Source of the DNA: Ficedula albicollis
Taxonomy: Eukaryota > Chordata > Aves > Passeriformes > Muscicapidae
Direction of reading: 5' to 3'
Length of the DNA: 64,000 nt
Assembly (NCBI RefSeq): GCF_000247815.1
Contig: NC_021673.1
Location: forward strand, 40,130,592 to 40,194,591
A program made the position numbers and the translations under genes. The notes under the pieces are model-generated. The model was not told the DNA's origin. It saw nothing but the letters and a program-made list of their open reading frames with translations, and made no database searches. Position 1 is the stretch's first letter; each line of letters begins with the position of its first letter. Below are positions 40,250 to 51,961 of the stretch, piece after piece.

Positions 40250-41830
40250 TAATCGACCTGTACAATTCTGAATGAAAGCAACACATTCTCTGATGGTGAA
40301 AAATTCTCTTTTAGATTAATTAAGTACTATCTATGCCAGATGAGGACTCTAATTCTTCAGTAACTATCTAGACAGAAGTCAATGAATGGGCAGAATTTGG
40401 GTGAGAAAGACCATTGATACTTGATAAGTGCATTCTGGATTGGGTCCCCACAGACTAAGCATTAACTATTTGATGAGAAAAACACTTTGTGTTTTACATA
40501 TGTCACAAAACCTGAAGATATCATTTAGACCAACATGAACTCCCTGCAATCTCTGTTCATTGTACCATCAGTATCCTGTGGTGAGTCAGATAGCTTTGCT
40601 TTTACCCTGGTAGCATTCAACTCATTTTTTTCCAAACCATTTTTGCAAACCTATGAAATTATTCTGTAGCAGGAGAAGGAAAAGGTCTCCTAAATCATTC
40701 CAGATATGTTAACTGGGAAAGGGTTAATCTGCCCTCAGGAGTTGCTATGTAACTGAGTCCTGCTGGGAGAGTCATGGTTTCCAGCCAATGGGACTCACCC
40801 CTACAATACAATGCATCTATCTTGTGTTTCTTAGTTGTTGTCAGTTATTGGAGTTTTTACTGAACTGGAATTACACTCCTGCTCCTTTCATACTCTCCCA
40901 CTGAGTCTTAAATAATTGTATTCCACACCAAAGTCAGAAAATAACAGTACAATGGTGTGCTTTTATTGCTGAAAATGTTAGTTTGGACAACTTTGAGTGG
41001 TGTATAGAAAGATCTCTCATGCAGCAAAACTAGGAAACTTTTAAAAGATAAGATTTCCCAAAGAACTTTAGGGCATAAGATGCTTTGGATTGCTTTTAGT
41101 CTTCCTGAAAGCCTTTTCCTACCTTTGTGTTCTCACCTGTGCACTTAGTCTTCAGCACATTTTCTTGCACAGAAAGAGCAGAAAAATGTCTCAACCTTAA
41201 ACTGTTCATTCCTGCCTAAGGCATTTCAAGAAGTGAGTATTGATTTTCCCTGCATCCTGATTAGACTCTCTGCTTAGCTATTCCTCTTCTCTAAGGCCAC
41301 TCAAGGCTTGAGGGCTGAAGCACAAATTCTTTAATTTCTCCTTTAGAAGAGCCAGGTGTGTTTTCTCAGCTCAAGCAAAGCCTCTGTGGTTGCACCAATA
41401 TATTTGTATGGAAAAGGTGGCACTTCTGAGGGATTTTTTGTTGGTTTTTTTTTTTAATTTTCCCTGGAGGAGATCCACCCACAGTCCCTTTGAAGGCTAC
41501 TGATAAGATGAGGGAGAGACTAAGCCTAGCCTGTAAAAACACTGCTTAGGAATCTCTGCTTTGGCTGTTGGGTTCTGATAGGAAGCAAAAGAGTGGAGTG
41601 GTATCTGTCAACATGTCGTTCAAGTCTCAGTAAGTTTTACACTTCACTTAGATCTTTGTGCCTCATTTTTTCCAGTGAGGTTCTGTCTGATAATCTATGT
41701 TGGCAAAGCTCTTAGCCTCTCTTGCATGCTTGTGAAGTTCTACCTCTGAGTGACATAATGTTCCTGCATTGTTCAGCTAGCAGAACAGGCTTTAGTATCA
41801 GTGGTGTGCCCTTCTGCTCTTAGTGAGTCT
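40250..41830. other. Non-coding DNA, no gene seen
   Basis: No supported feature. Confidence 0.5.
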
Positions 41831-41900
41831 GTCAAAAAAAAAACCAAACCAAAAACAAGCAAACAAACAAAAAACCCCCCAAAAAACCCCCCAAAACTAA
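41831..41900. repeat. A/C-rich low-complexity tract
   Basis: A runs alternating with CC, CAAA and CCCCCC blocks. Confidence 0.8.
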
Positions 41901-42652
41901 CAATTTTTAGACAAATTTAGGAATCCAGCAGGTGGACCTTTAACTTTTTTAAGGTTTTAATTAGCATATATGTACCAACTTGTCATTTGAGATCTGATTG
42001 GGGATAAAACTTGCTGTACTTTTTAGAGAGAGTTGCAACACATTTCTCAGTATTGGGAATGTGCACATGCCTTTCTTGTAACTAAAGCTTTTATAGACTC
42101 GGGTTTACTTCACCCATCCAACAATCTTGATAATTCATTGAAAGAGCTTGGCCATAACCCCGTCTTTTGGTGTACCCTTTGGCATATTTCATGCCAAAGA
42201 TAGAATGGATGGATGCAGTAAAGGTGAGATCTCAAAGCCATTTGGCAAAGGACAGAATATACATTCTCCTTCCCGTGTCTTCATGTGACATTGAGTAAGT
42301 CTGTTTTTCTAAGTCTGATAACAATGCATGGAAGATCAGTGTACAATGAATGAGAAGCCTCTTCTTGAGGGTTCTTGCTCAAAACTGTGATTGGATTGAA
42401 AGAAATGGGGCTTTTCTCAGTGTGATGACGAGGTCTGTGCAGAACTATTCAGTCAAAAGGGTCAAGATACGCAAATGAAGAGGTTTTGGTCTAGTTTATG
42501 CAAAAACGGTTTGATAGTTTTATAGATCTGTCAAGCCTGATATGCTTAGACACCACTTTGCATGTCCACCACTATATTTGGACTAAAGGTCTTGCAATCT
42601 AACAGTATGGGAATTTGCAGGTCTATTTAATCATGTGGGACTAGCTTAGTGA

Positions 42653-42841
42653 AGCAGCTTGGGACCATGCAAATTTTTCTTTGTTGGCTTAAATTGCACA
42701 AGTCAAGTAGAATTTGAGGAATGCACCAAAGAACAATTTGATAAGTATATTCTAGTAGAGTTTGAAAACCAGGAAACATCTTGTGAACATTTTAGACTGG
42801 ACGTCATTGATGATGCCATTGCTTGTTCTGAATGCAAGTGA
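42653..42841 (+). other. Unidentified 62-codon open frame with possible 3' exon features
   Basis: An open frame runs from just after a TGA at 42650-42652 to TGA at 42839-42841, with no ATG in frame. Its peptide includes EFEECTKEQFDKYILVEF and a Cys-rich end (ACSECK), more protein-like in composition than its neighbours. A pyrimidine-rich stretch ending in CACAAG lies inside it at about 42679-42703, and an AATAAA lies 243 bases after the stop. It could be a terminal exon, a decayed retrocopy or chance. I do not recognise the protein. Confidence 0.25.
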
Positions 42842-43083
42842 GGTCCTGCCCAGCCTGACTTTTCCTGAGATCTCATCTATGTTTGAATGTTACACTGGTT
42901 TAACAATGCAGGGTGAGAAAGCAGTTGTTGCTTTTTGAAAGAGAGTTACCTGTCACAGCCCAGTTACTGTAGTATAAAAGGAATATACAGAATCCTCTAC
43001 CTGCTCAACAGTAGTTACATTTTGATAACCTGCATGCTTGTAAAACTGACCCTGTTAGTAAAGTTTACTTTTCAGGCTACATC

Positions 43084-43089
43084 AATAAA
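43084..43089 (+). terminator. AATAAA polyadenylation-signal match
   Basis: AATAAA lies downstream of the unidentified open frame ending at 42841. This hexamer is common in AT-rich DNA, so on its own it is weak. Confidence 0.25.
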
Positions 43090-43814
43090 GTTACAGTGAT
43101 AACAGTGTCCCTCAGAGGACATGTGCCCTCAGTTAATTCACACATTATTGATGGCACATGTTCTACAAAAGAAACCAGACATTGATTTGCTAAATATATA
43201 CCTCAGTTTCTGGGTAATTCTGCCTCATTTACAGCAAAAATTTATGCAGGCTGTTCCCAAACAGAAAGCACATCTGCATGACAGAAACAAAGGTGTGAAA
43301 CTACAGTGCATTAGGGCAACAGGCAGAGTGGAGGTGTTGGCATGATGACCATCATTACCAGCAGATTTCAGGCAATGTCACCACATTGTCATTTCTGTCA
43401 TTACCCCTGCTAGCCAGGTAGCTATGCCAACACATTTTTCAGTCACCCCTTCATTCTTCTTTCCAAGATACCCCAGAGACAGGACACTGAGCTGTTCTTT
43501 CAGTGTTTCATGTAGGTTTGGGAACGAGCTACATGGGAGCTGGATTGTCATGAATACGCATGTCAAGCTGCTGAGCGTGGATCTATTTTTTTCTGTCACA
43601 GTTTACATTCACAGCATATTCCAGTCTAATCTGCATTGGGCTTTATGTGACCAGAGCTCTGCTCAAGTGTGTTTCAGCCATCTCAGGCCTCTGCCATCCC
43701 TCTGTATGGGTTGTCCTTGTCAGCAGTGCAGCAGTGCAGGAGCACAAGCCTTAACTGCTGCTGGAGTCTGACTTTAATGAAATAGGGCTTAGGTAAGGTC
43801 TACTCCTTGTTAGA

Positions 43815-43843
43815 ATGTATGTATGTATGTATGTATGTATGTA

Positions 43844-43879
<36 letters not shown>

Positions 43880-44224
43880 TGTATGTATGTATGTATGTAT
43901 GTATGTATGTATGTATGTATGTATGTATGTATGTATGTATGTATGTATGTATGTATGTATGTATGTATGTATGTATGTATGTATGTATGTATGTATGTAT
44001 GTATGTATGTATGTATGTATGTATGTATGTATGTATGTATGTATGTATGTATGTATGTATGTATGTATGTATGTATGTATGTATGTATGTATGTATGTAT
44101 GTATGTATGTATGTATGTATGTATGTATGTATGTATGTATGTATGTATGTATGTATGTATGTATGTATGTATGTATGTATGTATGTATGTATGTATGTAT
44201 GTATGTATGCATGTATGTATGTAT
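43815..44224. repeat. (ATGT)n microsatellite, about 410 bp
   Basis: About 100 tetranucleotide units, interrupted by a TATATATAT stretch near 43843-43852 and one ATGC unit near 44207-44211. Open frames on both strands encode only the repeat (MYVC / IHTY) and are not genes. Confidence 0.97.
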
Positions 44225-47200
44225 TGAGCTGGAGTTCCAGCCACTTCTTGGTAACTTTGGTCTTTTTCTGGAAGAAAGCCATCAGGCCTAACTTTTCACC
44301 AAGAGTTTATGCCTGAAATTAGTGAACATGTAGAAGAAGTACAGTTGTGCTCATTTATATTCTGATTCTGGTTACAGATAGAGTGGTAAGGTGCCTATGT
44401 TTGGAACTCCCATTTATTCTGCATGTTCTCGGATTATTTATTTATGCATTCTGAGACACCTTTCAGGATATCAGAACATCAGGAAATACTATCCTTTTGT
44501 TAGGTAACTTTCTTTTTTCTACCTCCTAAAAAAACGGCAGAAACAAAGTAGTTACTTGAACAGTCTTTTTGAATCTCTGTTTTAGTTTTAATGGAGCTGT
44601 GTGTTCTTTCGCCTTCAGCCAACCATAAACATATTCAGCATGTAGGGAACTTTATTGTTAGTAGTAGTATTCTCTGTAGTTTAATATTCAACATTTCTAC
44701 TTGCTCTTCTGCTCTTCGATACGTCTTGATTCTACTTGGGTTTTATAGATCTCCCTACCTTCATTCTCCCTGGTTTATATAATGCAATGTGCCAGTGCCA
44801 TGCATGGCACTCCAGTTACCTCAGCATTTCCATTATAATTCTATGATTTGAGGGATTTATAGGCTAGCAGTAAAAATCTCTTTCTTGGCTAAACCTTGAA
44901 GCGGCAGTTCCTAGTCATTTAAAAAGAAAACAAAATTAAACAAACCTTTTTTTCCTCACTTCTGTTTCTTTCTGGCAACCATTTAGCAGTGGCGTTTGCA
45001 CTGCAGGATCCTCATAAATAGCAAGTGCAGATTCAGTATGTATCCAGTTTTTAATCTAATGTTCTTTTCTTTTCATATCCTTCAAAAATGCATGTTGTCC
45101 CCTCTTCATGCATATGATGTCATTGCCTCTTTGCCAACCTTTCAGGAGCCTGCAGCCACCAGCGTTTGGGGCCTCAAAAAGGTGCAGTTTGGTCTCTCTC
45201 CTTTATTTGCAACATGGATGGGTTTTACAGTAGTTTTTTGTTTATTTGGTTTTTAAAAGTTATCCTTCTTTATCTCAAAGCCTAATAGCTTACTATCTAC
45301 TTCTGTGTCACAGAGCTACAAATTTATCACAATCAAAAAGACATTGTCTCTATATGACTATCTAGAATATCAGGGCTATTACAAAAAAAAATTTGGAAGG
45401 GATATTAAATCTCATGCTTTAATGCTTAAGTGATTTGCTGTTAGAAAATAGGCTATTAGAGGACCTTTGGGCGAGTTATACTTCGCCAATCACTAGGGAT
45501 TCCTGTGTTTTCCTTAGAAAGATCTAGTAGCAGACACTCTTAGAAATGGATTGCTGAGCCAGATACACTCCCAGTTTTATCATGTAGGGCAGTTCTCCCC
45601 TGGCTCCAGGCCAAAAGATTGTATGGATTCTGAGAAACATGGTTGTATGCTCAAGTTTGTGGAGATTAATTATTTCTATAGCCTTTAAGTTAAGCAATCA
45701 GCTTTAAAGGCATCTTTAAAAATACATACCCACTGATTAAAACAGACAAAAAGCCTTTATCAGTAAGTGATTCGCAGACTGGTTGCATGCCTGAGTTCTG
45801 GGTCTGGAGATGACTAACTCTGCTTTTCCCATCTAAAATAAAATACTGCTCTGCACTGAGTTGTCTTTTGCCAGTTGCTGTTATATTTCAGGCCTGAAAT
45901 AATTCTTCCTGTTAGTGCAAATTCCTGTTCCGGTCATTGCAAGCTGTGCATAGTAGCATATAGCAGACTGAAGAAACCCTTTTTTTACTTAATTTCACTG
46001 TATTTCATGTTTTTTCCATGTCATTTGTACCATTTCATGCCAGTAATTTTACTGTTTTACTTTCTTCAGGGCAATTCTTGCTCACAATTGATAGCCATTT
46101 CCTAGGACTACCTTAGAGTTTTAAATTCTGAGCCATTCTCTTGTGACCTAGTGATTTTCTTCCCCATAATCTTTTGACATCATTCACGTGCTTGAGACAT
46201 GAAGAAAACATCCTTCAACACTAAAATCTACATGCAGTGAAGGGGGAATTCAGGTTTTCAGATTTTTCAGATTTGTATCACCAGCTGGGAGGAGGGGAAA
46301 AAAACCTGCCAAGGCAGGCAAGTACTGTTTCATATTAACATCTATCGTCAATGAAGAGGTAAAAATCAAAGCCCCTGTGTGTGAGGCAGGGTTAGTGAAC
46401 TGCCAGTGATTCTCCCAGCAACTGACACAAAGGAATCTGTGAGTATCAAAGCTGAGGCAGCAAGCTTAGTGTCAGCTCTTGCCTAGGGAGTAGAAGAAAA
46501 CATCACTTTGTCTCTGCTTTCACTGCTTAAACACACACATCATTCACTAGTAACCATTTACTCTGCTGTCAAAACTGTTTCAAGAGAGTGCTACATTTGA
46601 TTAATAGTAAAATGCATGCAAAAGAGAAAAAAAGTCTGCTTCCCTTGAGATACATAGTTGGGGAGAATTTCTGCATGCACTTCTTAATTTTTCCATCCTA
46701 TAAATATGCCTGTAATGTTCCAGAAGTGCTCTGCTGCTTCTAGTAAAGTCATTTTTATTAGAGAGCCTGGTGCACTCATCCTAATTCTAGTTAATGCTCT
46801 CTCTCTCTCAGTGAAGCACATTATGGCATCCTCAGCCTCTTGTACTAACAAAAAAGTGACCAGCACAACCATGTGTGCAGTACATGATTCATAGTGCTGC
46901 TTTCTGAATTGTCCAGTGGGTAATTGCAGTACAAAAACCAGAGAAACAGATGTAGACCCTAAACCTTGGCTGTAAATTTTTGTTTTATGATTATGGGTTT
47001 CAAATGTGCTATGTCACACTGACAAATATACAGTAACACCAGAGGAAATAGATTTCTGACTTGAACTTGTGCTTTTTATTTCACTTATAGCTAAGAATAT
47101 GTTTATTGTAAAGTTTCTGCTATCACAGTCTGAGAGAAAACAGATCAAAGCACTGATGTGAAACCACAATTTCTTTGCATGGACAAAGTCAAAGATACTG

Positions 47201-48010
47201 GAGAGTTTTGCCTCCTTGCACCTCTATGGGTGCTGGGTAGGCATTTCAAATACATGGCAATACTTAAGGTTTCATTACATTTAACTAGAGGACTATTAGT
47301 TAGCCCAATAATTATTATTAGTCCTGATCTAAATTAGAAAATACTCCCCATTTATGAATGTAGCTTTTCCTAATACTCTGTTGAAGAAAAATAAGTACTG
47401 TGCTATTTCAAAGTGAAATTAGAGATGAATATGTTATTATATTGTAGAAATAGTGAGTGAGTAAACCATTGGGCTATTTGAGGAATTTTTAAATTACATG
47501 TGCATTTAGTAATTAATATAAGCATTAGTGCAACTCTTATTTGTAACAAAGCATGATGAGCTACCTGGCTCATTTTGATATAGTGAGAAAAAGCAATCTT
47601 TTTCCAATTTGTACACACTTAAGTGTCACTTCGCAACATTTACTTTCAGAAGTTGCCACTCTACATTTTGAGGTACAACCAACAGGTATTATTTTTGAAT
47701 ATGGTATAATAAGACTGCTAATGGGATAAACGTAACTGTATTTCTGTTTGGTTGTTTACTTTTAACTCACATAGGCAACATGTTTTTCTTGGCATGAGCT
47801 TAAACTGTTCCAAGAACCCTGGTCCTCACAAAAAGCTGTTTTCTCCCCAAATTGGAGACTGAAAAAAACATACTGTCTTTTGTGTCATCCTTTCCAGTTA
47901 TTTTTGTGGTGATACATTACGTATTCCAAATTTCTCGTGCATCCTGTGTCGTCTGGTTAGAAAATAACTGTCTGTTAATTTAGCTTTGCTATTCCAAACA
48001 AAACTGTAGC
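44225..48010. other. Non-coding DNA, no gene seen
   Basis: AT-rich sequence with scattered chance frames and no repeat I can name. Confidence 0.55.
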
Positions 48011-48375
<365 letters not shown>

Positions 48376-49429
48376 GTTTAGCCACTTTTCCACTTGGCTA
48401 TTTTAATGCAACAAACACTGTTTTGCTGTGCTGAAATAGTTTAAACAAGCCTTTCCCTGAAGGATGGCTTTTTCAGTAAGTGTATGCTGTGCATAAATTT
48501 TAGATTAGAGAGTGTCAGGGGCTTCTTCAACTGCAGGAGTTCAGGCTGGGGGAGGACACCCCAAAGGGCTGAGAAAGTCCTTAAAAAGTCCTTTAAAAAG
48601 ACGCTGTTAAACTCCAGCATTTGTAACTCTTCTGCCTGAAGGGAAGAGGGAAAGAGAGGCTGCCTGCTGCAGGGACAGCTACAGCTCTCCCATTGAGGGG
48701 GGGAAGGAGGCTAAGAAAAGCTTTTGTTTTAGTCTCTTCAAAAGGATTCTCTTCCAGATTGCAGCAGGTCTTTTTGCTGGCCGCTGGTTTTCAATGTGGG
48801 TATATCAGTTTCAGGGAACAAGTGCGTGTGCTGTGTGGGGGATTTGTTTTGTGGTTTGGGGCTTTTTTGTAAATTCTTGAATCTGTGTGAAAAGTTTTGT
48901 TAATACAATCTGCAGGCATTGTCAGAGAGCTTTCGGTTCATCAAAGGACTTTTTGTGGAGAGGGGACACCACATCCATTAAAGTGGCTGCGCAGGTCCCA
49001 GGGTGAGTCTCTCTCCAGCATTTCTTTACGGTCGCCAGTGGTGTGCCATGCCTGCTCAGCGTGCCCCTCCCTGCCCGACTCCTGTCTTGGGCTTCGCAAG
49101 AAATGAGCAATAATCAAGTGTTCCATTTTCTAGTTTCTGCACCTGAGCTTGCTTTGGAGCGGGGAAGCGAGGCTCCTGCGTGACTTGCTCCTGGATGGTG
49201 CTTGCTGCTGGGGCTGAGGTGGCTTGGCTTATTTTAAAATTAAAGCATGCATGTGGTTATTGAGCTCGTGTTCTTCCCACTGGGGCGGAGGGAGTGTTTC
49301 AGGCTGTTGTTTTTAATGTTTAAATTGTCCATAGGAATAAGAACTGGTGGAAGCCTCCACGGAGTCTTTCTCGGTGAGCAAGATTTTGGAGAGGGTATTT
49401 ACCTCCCTAAAAAGCATCGAGCTCTCTGC
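48376..49429. other. Transition from AT-rich DNA to the P2 CpG island
   Basis: GC content rises through this stretch. A donor-like GGTCCCAGGGTGAGTC lies at 48995-49010 but no paired acceptor or coding frame is recognisable. Confidence 0.4.
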
Positions 49430-49882
49430 TGGCTTCATGCAAGTGGTGGGCCCGCACTGGGCTGGCCGAGGCATTGCGGCCGCAGGCTTGGGAAGCCTTT
49501 GACACCTAGACCGGCCATGAGGGAGTGAGGGAGGGCTGTCGGCGGTGCGGCTTGGCACAGACCTTAGCGGGTGGGAGCGGCCCCTTGCCTTCGGAGCGGC
49601 TGTGAGGGCTTGGCCGGGGCCGCCCGTCCCAGGGAGGTCTCCCCGCTCAGCACCATGGGCTGGGTCCTGTTCCCCATGGATTAGCCCGTGGCCTTTCTCC
49701 CCTCTCGGGGAGCTGGGGCTCATTAGCCCTCTGAAAGCTGATACAGCCCCTCCGGGGGCACACGAGCGGCCCCAGCCCCTCTCTGCTAATCAGAGACAGG
49801 CAGGACCCGGCGGCGGCGGGGCTGGGGACGGAGAAGAGGGGATGCGTGGCTGCTTCCTGCCCTGCGCTCAGTAGTGGAGACA

Positions 49883-50248
49883 GACCCTCCCGGGCAGTGC
49901 CAAATCTGACCCATCGGGGAAGCCAGGGAGCGCTGGGTGACTTAGGAGCCAGGGCGAGGGACGGATGGTGCGGAGGGATGGATGGTGCGGAGAGACGGAA
50001 GGTGCAGAGAGATGGGGCCCGGCCGCCCTCCCCACCCCCCGGCCAGGAGGGACGGGCCCCTGCGAGACCCTCCCGGGCAGTGCCAAATCTGACCCATCGG
50101 GGAAGCCAGGGAGCGCTGGGCGACTTAGGAGCCAGGGCGAGGGACGGATGGTGCGGAGGGATGGATGGTGCGGAGAGATGGAAAGTGCAGAGAGATGGGG
50201 CCCGGCCGCCCTCCCCACCCCCCGGCCAGGAGGGACGGGCCCCTGCGA
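49883..50248. repeat. 183-bp tandem duplication in the P2 CpG island
   Basis: Two adjacent copies, 49883-50065 and 50066-50248, start with GACCCTCCCGGGC and differ at about three positions by eye. Each copy carries TGACCC (reverse complement GGGTCA, a nuclear-receptor half-site) and a small internal GGATGGTGCGGAG repeat. Confidence 0.9.
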
Positions 50249-50606
50249 TTCCCCGCTGGGAGCGGGGCTGGCCCCGGCCGCGGGCCCCGCGGGCGGCACG
50301 GAGCGGGTCCCCGCCGGCGTGTGCCGGGGAATCGCCGGGATGAGGCTGCTCCCAAGGCCGGTCCGCCAGCCCAGCAGCTGGGGCGAAGCCCGTATCCCTG
50401 GCTGTGGAACAGCGGCAGCGCCTGCGCCTCGCTCGCGGCCTCTCCGGGGAGGAAAGGAATGTGTGTGTGTGTGAGGGAGGGAGGGGGGCACAGAACTTCC
50501 AGCAAATTGAGCTGGAATTTTCAAATTCTCCATTCACTGCAACCGCTGAAAACACCGCTGTTTTACTTCCCACCCCCTTCCCCTCCTCCTCGTTGTTGTC
50601 TTTGGC

Positions 50607-51023
<417 letters not shown>

Positions 51024-51147
51024 CGGCGGCCGCGGTGCGACTCCGGCAGGGCTGGGGCTCGCCTTTGCCTGCCCGCCCGCCCGCCTGCCTGGCTTTTTTG
51101 CAGGGCTGCTGGGAGTTGTGAAGGCGTGTGAGAATCCTGGGAGCTGG

Positions 51148-51155
51148 TGATGTCA
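51148..51155 (+). promoter_or_regulatory. CRE-like site in RARB P2
   Basis: TGATGTCA differs by one base from the consensus TGACGTCA and sits at -99 to -92 if the start is at 51247. CREB/ATF and AP-1 family factors are the expected binders, from mammalian promoter work. Confidence 0.8.
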
Positions 51156-51163
51156 GACCGCTT

Positions 51164-51169
51164 GGGTCA
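51164..51169 (+). promoter_or_regulatory. Auxiliary nuclear-receptor half-site in RARB P2
   Basis: GGGTCA fits the half-site consensus RGKTCA. It lies 25 bases before the DR5 element, in the region described in mammals as an auxiliary response element. Retention in this genome is visible; binding is inferred. Confidence 0.55.
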
Positions 51170-51193
51170 TTTGAAGGTTAGCAGCCTGGGAAG

Positions 51194-51210
51194 GGTTCAC
51201 GGAAAGTTCA
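51194..51210 (+). promoter_or_regulatory. beta-RARE, DR5 retinoic acid response element
   Basis: GGTTCA, a 5-base spacer CGGAA, then AGTTCA form the DR5 element bound by RAR/RXR and responsible for autoinduction of RARbeta2. Both half-sites are identical to the mammalian element. The spacer differs at one position from the CCGAA I recall in mammals. The element is six bases upstream of the TATA element, as expected. Confidence 0.95.
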
Positions 51211-51215
51211 CTCGC

Positions 51216-51223
51216 ATATATTA
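51216..51223 (+). promoter_or_regulatory. TATA element of RARB P2
   Basis: ATATATTA, in the context CTCGCATATATTAGGC, lies about 30 bases before the inferred transcription start and just after the DR5 element. Confidence 0.85.
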
Positions 51224-51438
51224 GGCAATTCAATCTTTCATTCCCTGTGACACAAGTAGTAGGAAGTGAGCTGTTCAGAGGCAGAAGCATCTATTCACGG
51301 CCGAGGGGGATCCCGAGCCTCCACCGGAGCTGTTTTATCCCGGGGAGGTGGGCGATTGGCACGGCGTGGGACGCGGCACACACCCGGCAAGCGCCCCAGG
51401 AGCTGGACTGACTCTCAAGAAATTTTGGGGGGAAATTG

Positions 51439-51570
51439 ATGGTAGCTAAAACTTGGAATGCAGCTCGCATCCCCCCATCTTGCTGGATTGGCTGGGCAGC
51501 CTGGAAAATGGTAAATGATCATTTGGATCAATTACAGGCTTTTAGCTGTGTTGTCTGTCATAATTCATGA
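51439..51570 (+). other. Upstream ORF 1 in RARB2 leader (43 codons)
   Basis: The frame starts with ATG GTA GCT and ends in TGA at 51568-51570, with a second in-frame ATG at 51508. It is the first AUG of the inferred leader. It overlaps uORFs 2 and 3. Any role would be to capture scanning ribosomes; no peptide function is claimed. Confidence 0.65.
51458..51514 (+). other. Upstream ORF 2 in RARB2 leader (18 codons)
   Basis: A short frame that starts with ATG CAG CTC and ends in TAA at 51512-51514, one base before the ATG of uORF 3. The tight end-to-start junction could favour reinitiation at uORF 3; that is inference. Confidence 0.55.
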
Positions 51571-51645
51571 TTCTGGTCTGGGAAAAAGACCAACAGCCTA
51601 CGTGCCAAAAAAGGGGCAGAGTTTGATGGAGTTGGGTGTACTTTT

Positions 51646-51670
<25 letters not shown>
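51515..51670 (+). other. Upstream ORF 3 in RARB2 leader (51 codons)
   Basis: The longest upstream frame runs from ATG ATC ATT to TAG at 51668-51670 and would encode 51 residues beginning MIIWINYRLLAV and ending CAIFLHT. It contains an in-frame ATG at 51626. By position and length it looks like the counterpart of the leader uORF that mouse work linked to translational repression of RARbeta2; that link is from memory. The start region is embedded in the part of the leader that most resembles the mammalian one. Confidence 0.65.
51567..51626 (+). other. Upstream ORF 4 in RARB2 leader (19 codons)
   Basis: A short frame from ATG ATT CTG to TGA at 51624-51626, nested in a different frame within uORF 3. 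It begins two bases before the end of uORF 1. No peptide family is recognisable. Confidence 0.5.

Positions 51671-51961
<291 letters not shown>

Larger units (their letters stand above)
51148..51246 (+). promoter_or_regulatory. RARB: RARB P2 core promoter (RARbeta2/beta4)
   Basis: This is the retinoic-acid-inducible promoter of RARbeta2. In order it holds a CRE-like TGATGTCA (51148-51155), a GGGTCA half-site (51164-51169), a DR5 retinoic acid response element (51194-51210) and a TATA element (51216-51223). Order, spacing and much of the intervening sequence match the mammalian P2 promoter as I know it. The promoter drives the leader and first coding exon directly downstream and lies at the 3' edge of a CpG island. 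A 394-base G run ends 124 bases upstream of the CRE-like site and may stand in for missing promoter sequence. Confidence 0.95.

Noticed and set aside
43751..44316. Open frames of 134-169 codons on both strands
   Set aside because: They only translate the ATGT microsatellite into repeated MYVC or IHTY; the flanks give no protein resemblance.
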